This document shows, piece by piece, positions 1 to 8,693 of a stretch of DNA of 64,000 nucleotides; position 1 is the stretch's first letter, and every line of letters begins with the position of its first letter. The notes under the pieces were generated by a model, which was not told the DNA's origin, searched no databases, and saw nothing but the letters and a program-made list of their open reading frames with translations. Where the stretch lies: assembly GCA_038329965.1 (NCBI GenBank), contig JBBQNN010000015.1:1-64000 (forward strand), written 5' to 3'. The position numbers and the translations under genes are program-made. The DNA comes from QHCA01 sp003244095. Lineage in GTDB: Bacteria > Actinomycetota > Actinomycetes > Mycobacteriales > QHCA01.

Positions 1-15
1 ACGATCGCCTGAGCC

Positions 16-1521
16 TCACGGCGCCGGGATGTCGATCGAGACCCGGGTCCCGCCCTCGAGACGCGCGCTCAGCGACAGCTGACCACCGAGCTCGGACTCG
101 ACCAGCGTGCGCACGATCGACAGCCCGAGGTTGATCGAGGAATCCATCGAAAAGCCTTCTGGCAGGCCGCGCCCGTCGTCCTCCACCGAGACCCGCATGC
201 GGCCGAGCGAGCAGTCGACGGACGTGACGATCTCCCCGACCGGATCCGACTCCCCGGGCCCGCCGGAGGCGTAGCCGTGCTCGACGGCGTTCTGGAGCAC
301 CTCGGTCAGGACCATCGCCAGGGTGTTGGCCGACTGCGAGGCGAGGATGCCGAACGAGCCGGCACGCCGGGTGCGCACCCGACCCGTCATGGCGCTCACC
401 TCGGTCACCATCCCGCCGAGCCGATCGGCGATCTCGTCGAAGTCGACGGTCTCCTCGACCGCCAGGCTGAGGGTCTCGTGCACGATCGCGATCGAGCCGA
501 CCCGACGTACGGCCTCCTCGAGGGCCGCCTTGGCCTGCTCGTTGTCGACCCGTCGGGCCTGTAGACGCAGCAGCGCCGCCACGGTCTGCAGGTTGTTCTT
601 CACCCGGTGATGGATCTCGCGGATGGTGGCGTCTTTGCTCAGGAGCTGCCGGTCGCGTACCCGTACCTCGGTGACATCGCGGACCAGCACCAGCGCGCCG
701 ATGCGCCGAGCGGCCGGCAGTAGCGGCAAGGCCCTGATCAGCACCGAGGCACCGTTGGCCTCCAGCTCGATCTGCGCCGGTGCCAGCCCGGCCAGCGCCG
801 CGGCGATCACGGCGGCCGCCTCGCTCCCGGCCAGCGGGTCGTCGGCCAGCGCCCGCACGATCTCGGCCAGCGGTCGGCCGTGCACGTCTCCAACGACGCC
901 GAGGCGGCGGATCGCCGACAGGCCGTTCGGGCTCGCGTACACCACAATGCCATCCGTCCCGATCCGCAGCGAGCCGTCACCCACCCGCGGGGCGCTGGTG
1001 ACCTCCTCCGGTGGCACCGGCGGGGGGAAGCTGCCCTCGGCGACCATCTGGCACAGATCCCCGGCGCTCTGCAGGTAGGACAGTTCGAGCTGGCTGGGCA
1101 CCCTCGCGGCGGCCAGGTTGGTGTCCCGGCCGAGTACGGCGATGATCCGGCCCGGCTCGCCAATGCCATCGCCGGTCCGGCGCACCGGCACGGCCTCATG
1201 GCGGACCGGCACATCGCCGTGCCAGTCCGGATCGCCCTCGCGCCAGATCCGGCCCTCCGCGATCGCCACCTCCAGGTACGGCAGCTCGACGGCCGTCGCG
1301 GCCCGGCCGACCTGGTCCTGGTCGTATGTGGTCGGTGCCGTGGTCGGGCGCACCTGCGCGACACAGAGGAACTCGCCCGGGCCGGTGCGCACCCACATCA
1401 GCAGGTCGGCGAAGGACAGGTCGGAGATCAGGTCCCATTCTCCGGCCAACCGGTGCAGATGGTCGACGTCGGCGCTGTCGAGTGCGGTGTGCTCGGCGAC
1501 GAGATCGGTCAAAGTCGACAC
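16..1521 (-). CDS. pdtaS: PdtaS-type sensor histidine kinase
   Basis: Soluble sensor histidine kinase of the PdtaS family (501 aa), which in mycobacteria phosphorylates the antiterminator PdtaR. The N-terminal third is a GAF-like sensor, the middle (about 185-290) is PAS-like, and the C-terminus is HisKA_2 plus HATPase. The phosphoacceptor block REIHHRVKNNLQ lies near residue 304, the ATP N-box LTEVLQNAVEHG near 405, and the G1 box DDGRGLPEG near 448. No membrane segment is seen, as expected for PdtaS. It starts at GTG (1521). It diverges from the biotin operon with only 41 bp between the two starts. No pdtaR lies in the window. The family call is firm; the signal sensed is unknown. Confidence 0.9.
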   Translation of the reverse strand: MSTLTDLVAEHTALDSADVDHLHRLAGEWDLISDLSFADLLMWVRTGPGEFLCVAQVRPTTAPTTYDQDQVGRAATAVELPYLEVAIAEGRIWREGDPDWHGDVPVRHEAVPVRRTGDGIGEPGRIIAVLGRDTNLAAARVPSQLELSYLQSAGDLCQMVAEGSFPPPVPPEEVTSAPRVGDGSLRIGTDGIVVYASPNGLSAIRRLGVVGDVHGRPLAEIVRALADDPLAGSEAAAVIAAALAGLAPAQIELEANGASVLIRALPLLPAARRIGALVLVRDVTEVRVRDRQLLSKDATIREIHHRVKNNLQTVAALLRLQARRVDNEQAKAALEEAVRRVGSIAIVHETLSLAVEETVDFDEIADRLGGMVTEVSAMTGRVRTRRAGSFGILASQSANTLAMVLTEVLQNAVEHGYASGGPGESDPVGEIVTSVDCSLGRMRVSVEDDGRGLPEGFSMDSSINLGLSIVRTLVESELGGQLSLSARLEGGTRVSIDIPAP

Positions 1522-1523
1522 GG

Positions 1524-1543
1524 CTGCGAGCGTACGTCCGCAG
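1524..1543. promoter_or_regulatory. palindrome between pdtaS and the biotin operon
   Basis: The 20-base CTGCGAGCGTACGTCCGCAG is symmetric at 16 of 20 positions, in the form CTGCGnnCGTACGnnCGCAG. It fills half of the 41-bp gap between the divergent starts of pdtaS and bioA-bioF, so it could be an operator serving either promoter. That role is inference; no regulator gene for biotin is seen nearby. Confidence 0.4.
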
Positions 1544-1562
1544 TCATGCCAGACTTCGCGCC

Positions 1563-4118
1563 GTGACTGAATCAGCTCCCCCCGACCTGATCCAGCGCGA
1601 CCTACGGGCCGTCTGGCATCCGTTCACCCAGCACGCCACGTGGGCCGGCGACGACCCGCTGGTGATCGACCGCGCAGAGGGCATGCACCTCTACGCCACC
1701 GACGGTCGCCGCTACCTCGACGGGGTCTCCTCCCTGTGGGTCTCCGTGCACGGCCACCGGGTGCCCGAGATCGACGAGGCGGTGCGCCAGCAGCTGGACA
1801 AGGTGGCCCACTCGACCTTCCTCGGTCTCACCCACGCGCCGGGCATCGAGCTGGCAGAGAAGCTCATCGAGGTCGCCCCCGAGGGCCTGAGCAGGGTCTT
1901 CTACGCCGGCGACGGCTCGTCGGCCGCCGAGGCGGCGCTCAAGATGGCCTACCAGGCGGCGGCCCAACGCGGGGAGAACCGCCCGCTCTACGTGCACGTG
2001 GCCGAGGGCTACCACGGTGACACGCTCGGCGCGGTGAGCGTCGGCGGCATCTCGCTGTTCCACAAGACCTACGAGCCGATCCTGCTCGAGACCCGCATGG
2101 TGTCCTCCCCCGGCGTACGCCAGGGCGAGCAGAGCCCGCCCGACCGCGCCGCAGAGGTGGTCGAGGAGCTCACCCTGCTGCTGGAGAAGGACGGGTCGCG
2201 CGTGTGCGCGGTCATCGTCGAGCCGATGGTGCAGGCCGCCGGAGGCATGCTCACCCACGACACCTACTTCCTGCGCGGCGTGCGGTCGCTGTGCGACCAG
2301 CACGGCGCGTCGATGATCGCCGACGAGGTGGCCACCGGACTCGGGTCGACCGGCCGCTGGTGGGCCGTCGAGCACGCCGACGTGTCGCCCGACCTGCTGG
2401 TCTGCGGCAAGCGGCTGACCGGTGGCTACCTGCCGCTGTCCGCCGTCCTGGCCCGCGAGTCGGTCTTCTCCGCCTTCCTCGGCGATCCGGCGACCGAGCG
2501 CACCTTCTTCCACGGCCACACCTACACCGCCAACCCGCTCGCCTGCGCCGCGGCGCTGGCCAACCTGCGCCTGATGCAGGAGCGCGACACCGTGGACCGG
2601 GCCGCGGCGGTCGGCGAACGGATGGCCGACCGGCTCGCCGGGTTGGGCGAAGCCGACGGGGTGGTGGAGGTGCGCCGGCTCGGCGCGATGGCCGGCATCG
2701 AAGTCGCCCCCGCCGGGGAGCGCACGGGCTTCCAGGTCTGCCAGGCAGCTCGCGCCCGAGGGGTGATCATCCGGCCGCTCGGCGACGTCGTCGTACTGAT
2801 GCCCCCGCTCGCGATCGGCAACGACGACCTTGATGAGCTGATCGGAATAACCATGGATTCCATCCGCGAGGTACAGCGGCCGGCCGACTCGCTCAGCCGG
2901 TTCCGCGCTGCGACAGCGGCCCGCAACTCGGCCGGGTTGCGGCGCACCCTGCAGCCCCGCGGGCCGCACGACGCGCTGCTCGACCTGGCCTCCAACGACT
3001 ACCTGGGACTGGCCCGCGACCCGCGGGTGGCCGGCGCGACCGCCCGGGCCGCCCTGGCGTGGGGTGCCGGGGCGACCGGGTCACGCCTGGTCACCGGCAG
3101 CACCGAGTTGCACGAGGAGCTGGAAACCGCGCTGGCGACGTTCACCGGCGCCCCGGTCGGCCTGGTGTTCTCCTCCGGTTACCTAGCCAACCTGGGCACC
3201 CTCGCCGCACTTGGCGGGCCGGACGTGCTGATCGTGTCCGACGAGGCTAACCACGCCTCGGTGATCGACGGCTGCCGGCTGTCGCGGTCCCGCGTGGCGG
3301 TCACCCCGCACGGCGACATCGATGCGGTCGAGAAGGCCCTGATCAGCCGCGAGGAGGAGCACGCGCTGGTCGTGACCGATGCGGTGTTCTCCGTCCCCGG
3401 CAACCTGGCACCGATCGCGGCCCTGCACGAGGCGAGCCGTCGCCACGGCGCGATTCTGGTCGTCGACGAGGCGCACGCCCTCGGTGTCGTCGGCCCGGCC
3501 GGCCAGGGCGCCGTGCACGCGGCCGGGCTGGCCGGCGAGCCCGACATCGTGCTCAACGTGACGCTGTCGAAGTCTCTGGGCGCCCAGGGCGGGGCGGTGC
3601 TGGCCGCACCCGAGGTCATCGACATGCTGGTCAACGCCGCCCGATCGTTCATGTTCGACACGGGCCTGTCGCCGGCGGCCGCCGGCGGGGCACTTGCCGC
3701 GCTGCAACTGCTGATCGCCGAGCCGGTGATGTGCGCGCGCGTGCGCAGCCGAGCCGCCGAGCTCGCCAACGCCCTGGCCGCCTCCGGCCTGGCTCCGCCC
3801 CGGCCCACCCCGAGCCCCAGCCCGGGTCCCGGCCGGACCGGCAACGCCGGCCGCAACCCCTTATTCAACAGACCCAAGGCGGCCACCGTGCCGCCCCCGC
3901 CCGCTGCCATCGTGTCGTTGGTCTTCGGCGAGCCGGCCACCGCGGTGCGTGCCGCCGAGGCCTGCCGGCAGCTCGGGGTGCACGTCGGATGCTTCCGGCC
4001 GCCGTCCGTGCCCGTCGGCAGGTCCGCCCTCCGCCTCACGGCCCGGGCCGATCTCACCGATGCCGACATGGCGCGCGCCGCGGCCGCCCTGCAGGCCGCG
4101 GCGGCAGACCTGAAGTGA
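1563..4118 (+). CDS. bioA: BioA-BioF fusion: DAPA aminotransferase + KAPA synthase
   Basis: One uninterrupted frame of 851 aa carries two biotin enzymes. Residues 1-440 are BioA (SAM-dependent 7,8-diaminopelargonate aminotransferase): WHPFTQH near 18, YHGDTLGAVS, the PLP-aspartate region IADEVATGLGSTG, and KRLTGGYLPLS with the PLP lysine. Residues from about 443 are BioF (8-amino-7-oxononanoate synthase): LDLASNDYLGL, GAGATGSRLVTG, VDEAHALGV and the PLP lysine in TLSKSLGAQGG. The linker near DSIREVQRPADSLSRF contains an ATG (2852) but no stop and no clear RBS, so a separate BioF start is possible but not needed. The BioF part also carries a Pro/Ser/Gly-rich insert near residue 750. I chose GTG 1563 because the family sequence starts there. 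The stop overlaps bioD. BioF makes the substrate of BioA, so the fusion joins consecutive steps. Confidence 0.9.
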   Translation: MTESAPPDLIQRDLRAVWHPFTQHATWAGDDPLVIDRAEGMHLYATDGRRYLDGVSSLWVSVHGHRVPEIDEAVRQQLDKVAHSTFLGLTHAPGIELAEKLIEVAPEGLSRVFYAGDGSSAAEAALKMAYQAAAQRGENRPLYVHVAEGYHGDTLGAVSVGGISLFHKTYEPILLETRMVSSPGVRQGEQSPPDRAAEVVEELTLLLEKDGSRVCAVIVEPMVQAAGGMLTHDTYFLRGVRSLCDQHGASMIADEVATGLGSTGRWWAVEHADVSPDLLVCGKRLTGGYLPLSAVLARESVFSAFLGDPATERTFFHGHTYTANPLACAAALANLRLMQERDTVDRAAAVGERMADRLAGLGEADGVVEVRRLGAMAGIEVAPAGERTGFQVCQAARARGVIIRPLGDVVVLMPPLAIGNDDLDELIGITMDSIREVQRPADSLSRFRAATAARNSAGLRRTLQPRGPHDALLDLASNDYLGLARDPRVAGATARAALAWGAGATGSRLVTGSTELHEELETALATFTGAPVGLVFSSGYLANLGTLAALGGPDVLIVSDEANHASVIDGCRLSRSRVAVTPHGDIDAVEKALISREEEHALVVTDAVFSVPGNLAPIAALHEASRRHGAILVVDEAHALGVVGPAGQGAVHAAGLAGEPDIVLNVTLSKSLGAQGGAVLAAPEVIDMLVNAARSFMFDTGLSPAAAGGALAALQLLIAEPVMCARVRSRAAELANALAASGLAPPRPTPSPSPGPGRTGNAGRNPLFNRPKAATVPPPPAAIVSLVFGEPATAVRAAEACRQLGVHVGCFRPPSVPVGRSALRLTARADLTDADMARAAAALQAAAADLK

Positions 4119-4819
4119 CGGTCCTGCTGATCAGTGGCACGGGTACGGGAGTCGGCAAGACCGTTGTCACAGCAGCCATCGCCGCGCTGGCCGCCGACCG
4201 TGGCGAGTCGGTCGCCGTCGTCAAGCCGGCCCAGACGGGGTGCTGCCCCGGCGAGCACGGCGACCTCGACGAGATCGCGCGGCTGTCCCGGCTCGGGCCG
4301 GAGCACCTGCACGAATTGGCCCGCTACCCCGACCCGCTCTCCCCCGAGGCCGCCGCACGCTTCTCCGGCCTGCCGGACCTGGGCTTCGACGAGGTGGCCC
4401 GCAGCATCCACAAGCTGTCCAGCGACTACGACCTGGTCCTGGTCGAGGGCGCCGGCGGCCTGCTGGTTCGCTTCGCCGCCGACGGGTGGACGCTGGCCGA
4501 TCTCGCACACGTGCTTCGCGCGCCGGTCCTGGTCGTTACCGCCGCGGGCCTCGGCACCCTCAACGCCACCGCCCTGACGCTCGAGGTCCTGGCCGCACAC
4601 GGCCTGCGGCACGCGGGGCTGGTCATCGGCTCCTGGCCGCGGATGCCCGACCTCGCGGCATGCTGCAACCTGACCGACCTGCCGGTCGTTGTCGGCGAGC
4701 CGCTGGCCGGCGCGTTGCCCGAGGGTGCGGCCGGCCGGCCGGATTTCCGCCGGCTCGCATCCCTCGGCCTCGGGCCGCGCTTCGGCGGCGACTTCGATGC
4801 GGCAGACTTCAACGGGTGA
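4115..4819 (+). CDS. bioD: dethiobiotin synthetase BioD
   Basis: ATP-dependent dethiobiotin synthetase (234 aa), third step of biotin ring assembly: it closes the ureido ring of DAPA with CO2. The P-loop SGTGTGVGKTVV stands at residues 6-17, followed by the substrate lysine region VVKPAQTG and the EGAGGLLV motif typical of BioD. It starts at GTG (4115) inside the stop of bioA-bioF (GTGA overlap) and its own stop overlaps the GTG of bioB, so the genes are translationally coupled. The length is normal for the family. Confidence 0.95.
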   Translation: MTVLLISGTGTGVGKTVVTAAIAALAADRGESVAVVKPAQTGCCPGEHGDLDEIARLSRLGPEHLHELARYPDPLSPEAAARFSGLPDLGFDEVARSIHKLSSDYDLVLVEGAGGLLVRFAADGWTLADLAHVLRAPVLVVTAAGLGTLNATALTLEVLAAHGLRHAGLVIGSWPRMPDLAACCNLTDLPVVVGEPLAGALPEGAAGRPDFRRLASLGLGPRFGGDFDAADFNG

Positions 4820-5820
4820 GCAACACCGCGGAAGACATCCTGGCCATCGGCCGCCGCCAGGTCCTCGACGGCGGTCAGGGCCTCGACGAGCAGCAGACCT
4901 TGGCGTGCCTGCGGCTGACTGACGACCGGCTCGACGACCTGCTCTCCCTCGCCCACGAGGTACGCATGCGCTGGTGCGGCCCCGAGATGGAGATCGAGGG
5001 CATCGTCTCGGTCAAGACCGGCGGGTGCCCGGAGGACTGCCACTTCTGCTCGCAGTCCGGGCTGTTCGCCTCTCCGGTACGCGCCGCCTGGCTCGACATC
5101 CCCTCCCTTGTTGCTGCGGCCGTCGAGACGGCCGCGACCGGCGCCACGGAGTTCTGCATCGTGGCGGCGGTACGCGGGCCGGACGAGCGGCTGATGGCGC
5201 AGTTGCGCGAGGGCGTGGCCGCCATTCGGCAGGCGGTCGACATCAACGTTGCCGCCTCCCTGGGCATGCTCACCCAGGCGCAGGTCGACGAGCTGGCGGC
5301 TATCGGTGTGCACCGCTACAACCACAACCTCGAGACGGCGCGGTCGTACTTCCCCGAAGTTGTGACGACGCACTCGTGGGAGGAGCGCTGGGCGACGCTG
5401 ACGATGGTGCGCGCGGCGGGCATGGAGGTCTGCTGCGGTGGTGTCGTGGGGATGGGCGAGTCGTTGGAACAGCGGGCGGAGTTCGCCGGGCAGCTGGCCG
5501 CGCTGGCGCCCGACGAGGTGCCGCTGAACTTCCTCAATCCACGGCCGGGCACGCCCTTCGGCGACCTGCCGGTCATGCCGGCCGCCGATGCCCTGCGTAC
5601 CGTCGCCGCCTTCCGGCTGGCGCTGCCGCGGACGATTCTGCGCTACGCCGGCGGCCGGGAGATCACGCTGGGCGACCTGGCCGGCCGAGGCGTGCTGGGC
5701 GGTGTCAACGCGGTGATCGTCGGCAACTACCTGACCACGCTGGGCCGGCCGGCCGAGGAGGACCTCGCCATGCTGACCGCGCTGGAGATGCCGATCAAGG
5801 CGCTGTCCGCCACCCTCTGA
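4816..5820 (+). CDS. bioB: biotin synthase BioB
   Basis: Radical SAM biotin synthase (334 aa); inserts sulfur into dethiobiotin. The cluster motif CPEDCHFCSQS (C-x3-C-x2-C) near residue 75 binds the SAM [4Fe-4S]; YNHNLET, the GGVVGMGE loop and NFLNPRPGTPF are family marks. It starts at GTG 4816, overlapping the bioD stop by 4 nt. Actinobacterial BioB of this kind is known to need the small partner BsaP, and a bsaP-like gene is found downstream at 8399-8584, split off from this operon by three genes. Confidence 0.95.
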   Translation: MSNTAEDILAIGRRQVLDGGQGLDEQQTLACLRLTDDRLDDLLSLAHEVRMRWCGPEMEIEGIVSVKTGGCPEDCHFCSQSGLFASPVRAAWLDIPSLVAAAVETAATGATEFCIVAAVRGPDERLMAQLREGVAAIRQAVDINVAASLGMLTQAQVDELAAIGVHRYNHNLETARSYFPEVVTTHSWEERWATLTMVRAAGMEVCCGGVVGMGESLEQRAEFAGQLAALAPDEVPLNFLNPRPGTPFGDLPVMPAADALRTVAAFRLALPRTILRYAGGREITLGDLAGRGVLGGVNAVIVGNYLTTLGRPAEEDLAMLTALEMPIKALSATL

Positions 5821-5838
5821 CCCGCCTGGCCAGGCGGG
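5821..5838 (+). terminator. hairpin right after bioB
   Basis: CCCGCCTGG followed directly by CCAGGCGGG makes a perfect 18-bp inverted repeat one base after the bioB stop. There is no clear T-run, so it may be a weak or Rho-assisted terminator, or an RNA-stabilising hairpin. Confidence 0.55.
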
Positions 5839-5940
5839 TCCGCTTCAACAGGCGACGTGGATCACACCGGAGTAATCTCGCGTGCGCGTCGGAGGCTGGT
5901 TCTCAGGCATCACGGCCTCCCTGGGCATGAGGAGGTTCCC

Positions 5941-6228
5941 GTGTCGCCAACGGACCGCGAAGCACCCTTCCAGGACACCGGAAGGGCCGCGACCAGGGTG
6001 GTGGTCGCGGTCGCCGTGGTGGTCCCGCTCGCCGCCCTGCTCTGGGTCTCGAGCTACGACAAGAAGACACCGGAGTTCCTCGGATTCCCCTTCTTCTACT
6101 GGTACCAGTTGTTCTGGGTCGTCATCACCGCCGTACTGACCTACCTCGCCTACATCCTCGTGCGGCGTGACGACATCGACCGGCAGGACACCCGGCAGGG
6201 CGAGCACGAGCGGGGTGAGCGGCCATGA
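5941..6228 (+). CDS. DUF3311 small membrane protein
   Basis: A 95-aa protein with two hydrophobic helices (about 16-36 and 48-72) and a charged C-terminal tail. It matches the DUF3311 pattern, whose genes sit just before sodium/solute symporters, as here. Start GTG 5941 is preceded by a strong GGAGG 5 bases upstream. The stop overlaps the symporter ATG (ATGA). It is likely an accessory subunit of that permease; its biochemical role is unknown. Confidence 0.8.
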   Translation: MSPTDREAPFQDTGRAATRVVVAVAVVVPLAALLWVSSYDKKTPEFLGFPFFYWYQLFWVVITAVLTYLAYILVRRDDIDRQDTRQGEHERGERP

Positions 6229-7874
6229 CGCTGGCCAGCGGGCCCCGCACCGGGGTCGACGGCGTGGCCCTCACCGTCGTCATCGTGCTGTTCCTGTTCG
6301 TGACCGTGCTGGGCTTCGCCGCGGCCCGGTGGCGCCGGACGAAGGACCTGGCCACCCTCGACGAGTGGGGGCTGGGCGGTCGGGGGTTCGGCACCTTCGT
6401 CACCTGGTTCCTGCTCGGTGGCGACCTCTACACCGCGTACACGTTCATCGCCGTCCCGGCCCTGATGTTCGCCTCGGGTGCCATCGGCTTCTTCGCCGTG
6501 CCGTACACGATCATCATCTATCCGCTGGTCTTCGTCTTCATGCCGCGACTGTGGTCGGTCTCCCACCGGCACGGGTACGTGACACCGGCCGACTTCGTAC
6601 GCGGTCGCTACGACTCCCGGGGGCTGGCCCTGGCGGTGGCACTGACCGGCATCCTCGCGACGATGCCCTACATCGCCCTGCAGCTGATCGGCATTCAGGC
6701 GGTCCTCGAGGTGATCGGCGTGGGCAGTTCGAGCAACAAGTTCCTCCAGGACCTGCCGCTGCTCATCGCCTTCGCGGTGCTGGCCGCCTACACCTACACC
6801 TCGGGCCTGCGGGCACCCGCGCTGATCGCCTTCGTCAAGGACTTCCTCATCTACCTGGTGGTCATCGTGGCTATCATCTACATCCCGTACAAGCTGGGTG
6901 GCTACCACAAGATCTTCGCGGCCGCAGGTGACGCGCTGCCGCTTCGCACGTCACCGAGCGGCAAACCGCTGCCCGGGAGCCTGCTGCTGCCGACGGCGCA
7001 GATGTGGCCCTACGCCACGCTGGCGCTGGGGTCGGCACTGGCGCTGTTCATGTACCCGCACTCGGTCACCGCGGTGCTGTCCACCAAGGACCGCAACGTG
7101 GTGCGCCGCAACGCCGCCATCCTGCCGGCCTACTCCCTGCTGCTCGGCCTGATCGCGCTGCTCGGCTACATGGCGATCGCGGCCAAGGTCAAGCCCATCG
7201 GGCTCGACGGCAAGCCCAACGCCCAACTGGCCGTGCCGCAGCTGTTCGAGAACCTCTTCCCGAGCTGGTTCACCGGCGTCGCGTTCGCCGCCGTCGCGAT
7301 CGGGGCGCTCGTCCCGGCCGCCATCATGTCCATCGCCGCCGCCAACCTGTTCACCCGCAACATCTACCGCGAGTTCTTCCACTCGTCGGCCAATCCCGCC
7401 CGCGAGGCACAGGTCAGCAAGATCGTCTCGCTGATCGTCAAGCTGGGTGCATTGCTGTTCGTGTTCTTCCTCGACCGCACCGCGGCGATCAACTTCCAGC
7501 TGCTCGGGGGCATCTGGATCCTGCAGACGCTACCGGCCATCGTGATCGGCCTGTACACGCGGTGGTTCCACCGCTGGGCGCTGCTGCTCGGCTGGGCGGT
7601 CGCGATGATCTACGGCACCGTGGTCGCCTACAACCAGCTCAGTCCCGCCACCGGCAAGCACCTCGGGGCGCAAGTGGCGACCATCCCCGGCATCGGTGAG
7701 AAGGGCTACGTCGCCTTCACCGCGCTCGTGCTGAACTTCGTGATCGTCATCGTCGCCACACTCGTCTTCCGGGCCCTCAAGTTGCCGGAGGGACGGGACA
7801 GTACGACTCCCGACGACTACTGGGCCGACCAGGGCGACCCGCGGGTGGAACGGATCCCCGAGCTCGTCGACTGA
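6225..7874 (+). CDS. sodium:solute symporter (SSS family)
   Basis: A 549-aa integral membrane permease with about 13 helices, resembling the monocarboxylate-type SSS members (MctP-like). Family marks include the WFLLGGDLYTAYTF start of the core, GYVTPADFVRGRY, MYPHSVTAVLS and AAIMSIAAANLFTRN. These carriers bring in carboxylates such as pyruvate, lactate or acetate with sodium. The DUF3311 gene overlaps its start. It lies between bioB and bsaP, so import of a biotin precursor is conceivable, but nothing in the sequence shows the substrate. Confidence 0.85.
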   Translation: MTLASGPRTGVDGVALTVVIVLFLFVTVLGFAAARWRRTKDLATLDEWGLGGRGFGTFVTWFLLGGDLYTAYTFIAVPALMFASGAIGFFAVPYTIIIYPLVFVFMPRLWSVSHRHGYVTPADFVRGRYDSRGLALAVALTGILATMPYIALQLIGIQAVLEVIGVGSSSNKFLQDLPLLIAFAVLAAYTYTSGLRAPALIAFVKDFLIYLVVIVAIIYIPYKLGGYHKIFAAAGDALPLRTSPSGKPLPGSLLLPTAQMWPYATLALGSALALFMYPHSVTAVLSTKDRNVVRRNAAILPAYSLLLGLIALLGYMAIAAKVKPIGLDGKPNAQLAVPQLFENLFPSWFTGVAFAAVAIGALVPAAIMSIAAANLFTRNIYREFFHSSANPAREAQVSKIVSLIVKLGALLFVFFLDRTAAINFQLLGGIWILQTLPAIVIGLYTRWFHRWALLLGWAVAMIYGTVVAYNQLSPATGKHLGAQVATIPGIGEKGYVAFTALVLNFVIVIVATLVFRALKLPEGRDSTTPDDYWADQGDPRVERIPELVD

Positions 7875-7898
7875 TTGGGCGTGCGGTAGACAGGGCGG

Positions 7899-8402
7899 GT
7901 GAGCGATCCCGCCCTGTCCACCGACATGTCGGTGCGCGACGCCCAACCGGCCGACTTCGAGGCGATCCGCCATCTCACCGTCAGCGTGTACGTCGGTGAC
8001 GGCTTCGCCGGGCCGGGATACGTCGATACGCTCGCCGATGTCGAGGGCCGGGCGGCCAGCACGGAGTTGATCGTCGCCGAGGGCAACGGCCAGGTCGTCG
8101 GCGCGGTGGCGCTGGCCGGTTACGGCGGACCGTACGCGGAACTGGCGGGGCCCGGCGAGGCGGTGTTCCGGATGCTCGTCGTCGACCCGGCGTGGCGGGG
8201 CCGGGGCGTGGCGACCGCGCTGGTGGAGGAGTGCCTCCGGCGGGCGCGGACGTCCGGGCACTCCGGCATGGTCATCTGCACCGAACCCGGCATGCACGCC
8301 GCCCACCGGCTATACCAGCGCCTGGGCTTCCGGCGGGCCGCCGAGCGCGACTGGTCACCGTCGCCGGGGATCGACCTGCTCGCCTACAGCAGGACGCTGT
8401 GA
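7899..8402 (+). CDS. GNAT N-acetyltransferase
   Basis: A 167-aa single-domain GNAT. The acetyl-CoA loop is RMLVVDPAWRGRGVATALV near residues 90-108 (motif A, R-G-x-G-x-A), followed by the RLYQRLGFRR motif B. The substrate cannot be told. The start is GTG 7899; an in-frame ATG at 7926 is an alternative and no strong RBS decides between them. The stop overlaps the bsaP start by 4 nt, so this gene is co-translated with a biotin accessory protein. Confidence 0.85.
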   Translation: MSDPALSTDMSVRDAQPADFEAIRHLTVSVYVGDGFAGPGYVDTLADVEGRAASTELIVAEGNGQVVGAVALAGYGGPYAELAGPGEAVFRMLVVDPAWRGRGVATALVEECLRRARTSGHSGMVICTEPGMHAAHRLYQRLGFRRAAERDWSPSPGIDLLAYSRTL

Positions 8403-8584
8403 CGCCTGCCTTCTGCGAGCACTGTGGCCGGCCCTCCGGTGATGGGGGCCACGCCTCGTGCCGGCAGGCGCTCACCCTGGAGCCGCCCCGATACTGCCCG
8501 GCCTGCCGCCGGCGGATGGTCGTCCAGGTCCGGCCCGGCGGCTGGACCGCCCGGTGCTCGGAGCACGGCATCACCACCGCTTAG
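8399..8584 (+). CDS. bsaP: BsaP-like biotin synthase auxiliary protein
   Basis: A 61-aa Cys-rich protein. Two CxxC knuckles (FCEHCG at 5-10 and YCPACRRRM near 32) surround a middle Cys, and the end VQVRPGGWTARCSEHG carries a last Cys and His. This layout matches, from memory, the mycobacterial BsaP family (Rv1590 type), a small iron-sulfur protein reported to be needed by actinobacterial BioB. It starts at GTG 8399, overlapping the GNAT stop. It is usually beside bioB, but here it lies 2.6 kb downstream. I infer that it serves the BioB of this window. Confidence 0.8.
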   Translation: MTPAFCEHCGRPSGDGGHASCRQALTLEPPRYCPACRRRMVVQVRPGGWTARCSEHGITTA

Positions 8585-8693
8585 CGCCGCTGGGCGTATC
8601 AGGCTTGTCGAGCTTCTCGCAGCTACCGACCAACGCGATCAGGCGCGGGACGTGTTCCACATCGCGGCACATGGCGCGCATCCGTCGGACGTG

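Noticed and set aside
1326..1562. N-terminal extension of BioA-BioF upstream of GTG 1563
   Set aside because: The extra residues are read antisense to pdtaS, are Arg/Ala/Pro-rich without family likeness, and GTG 1563 fits the known start of BioA.
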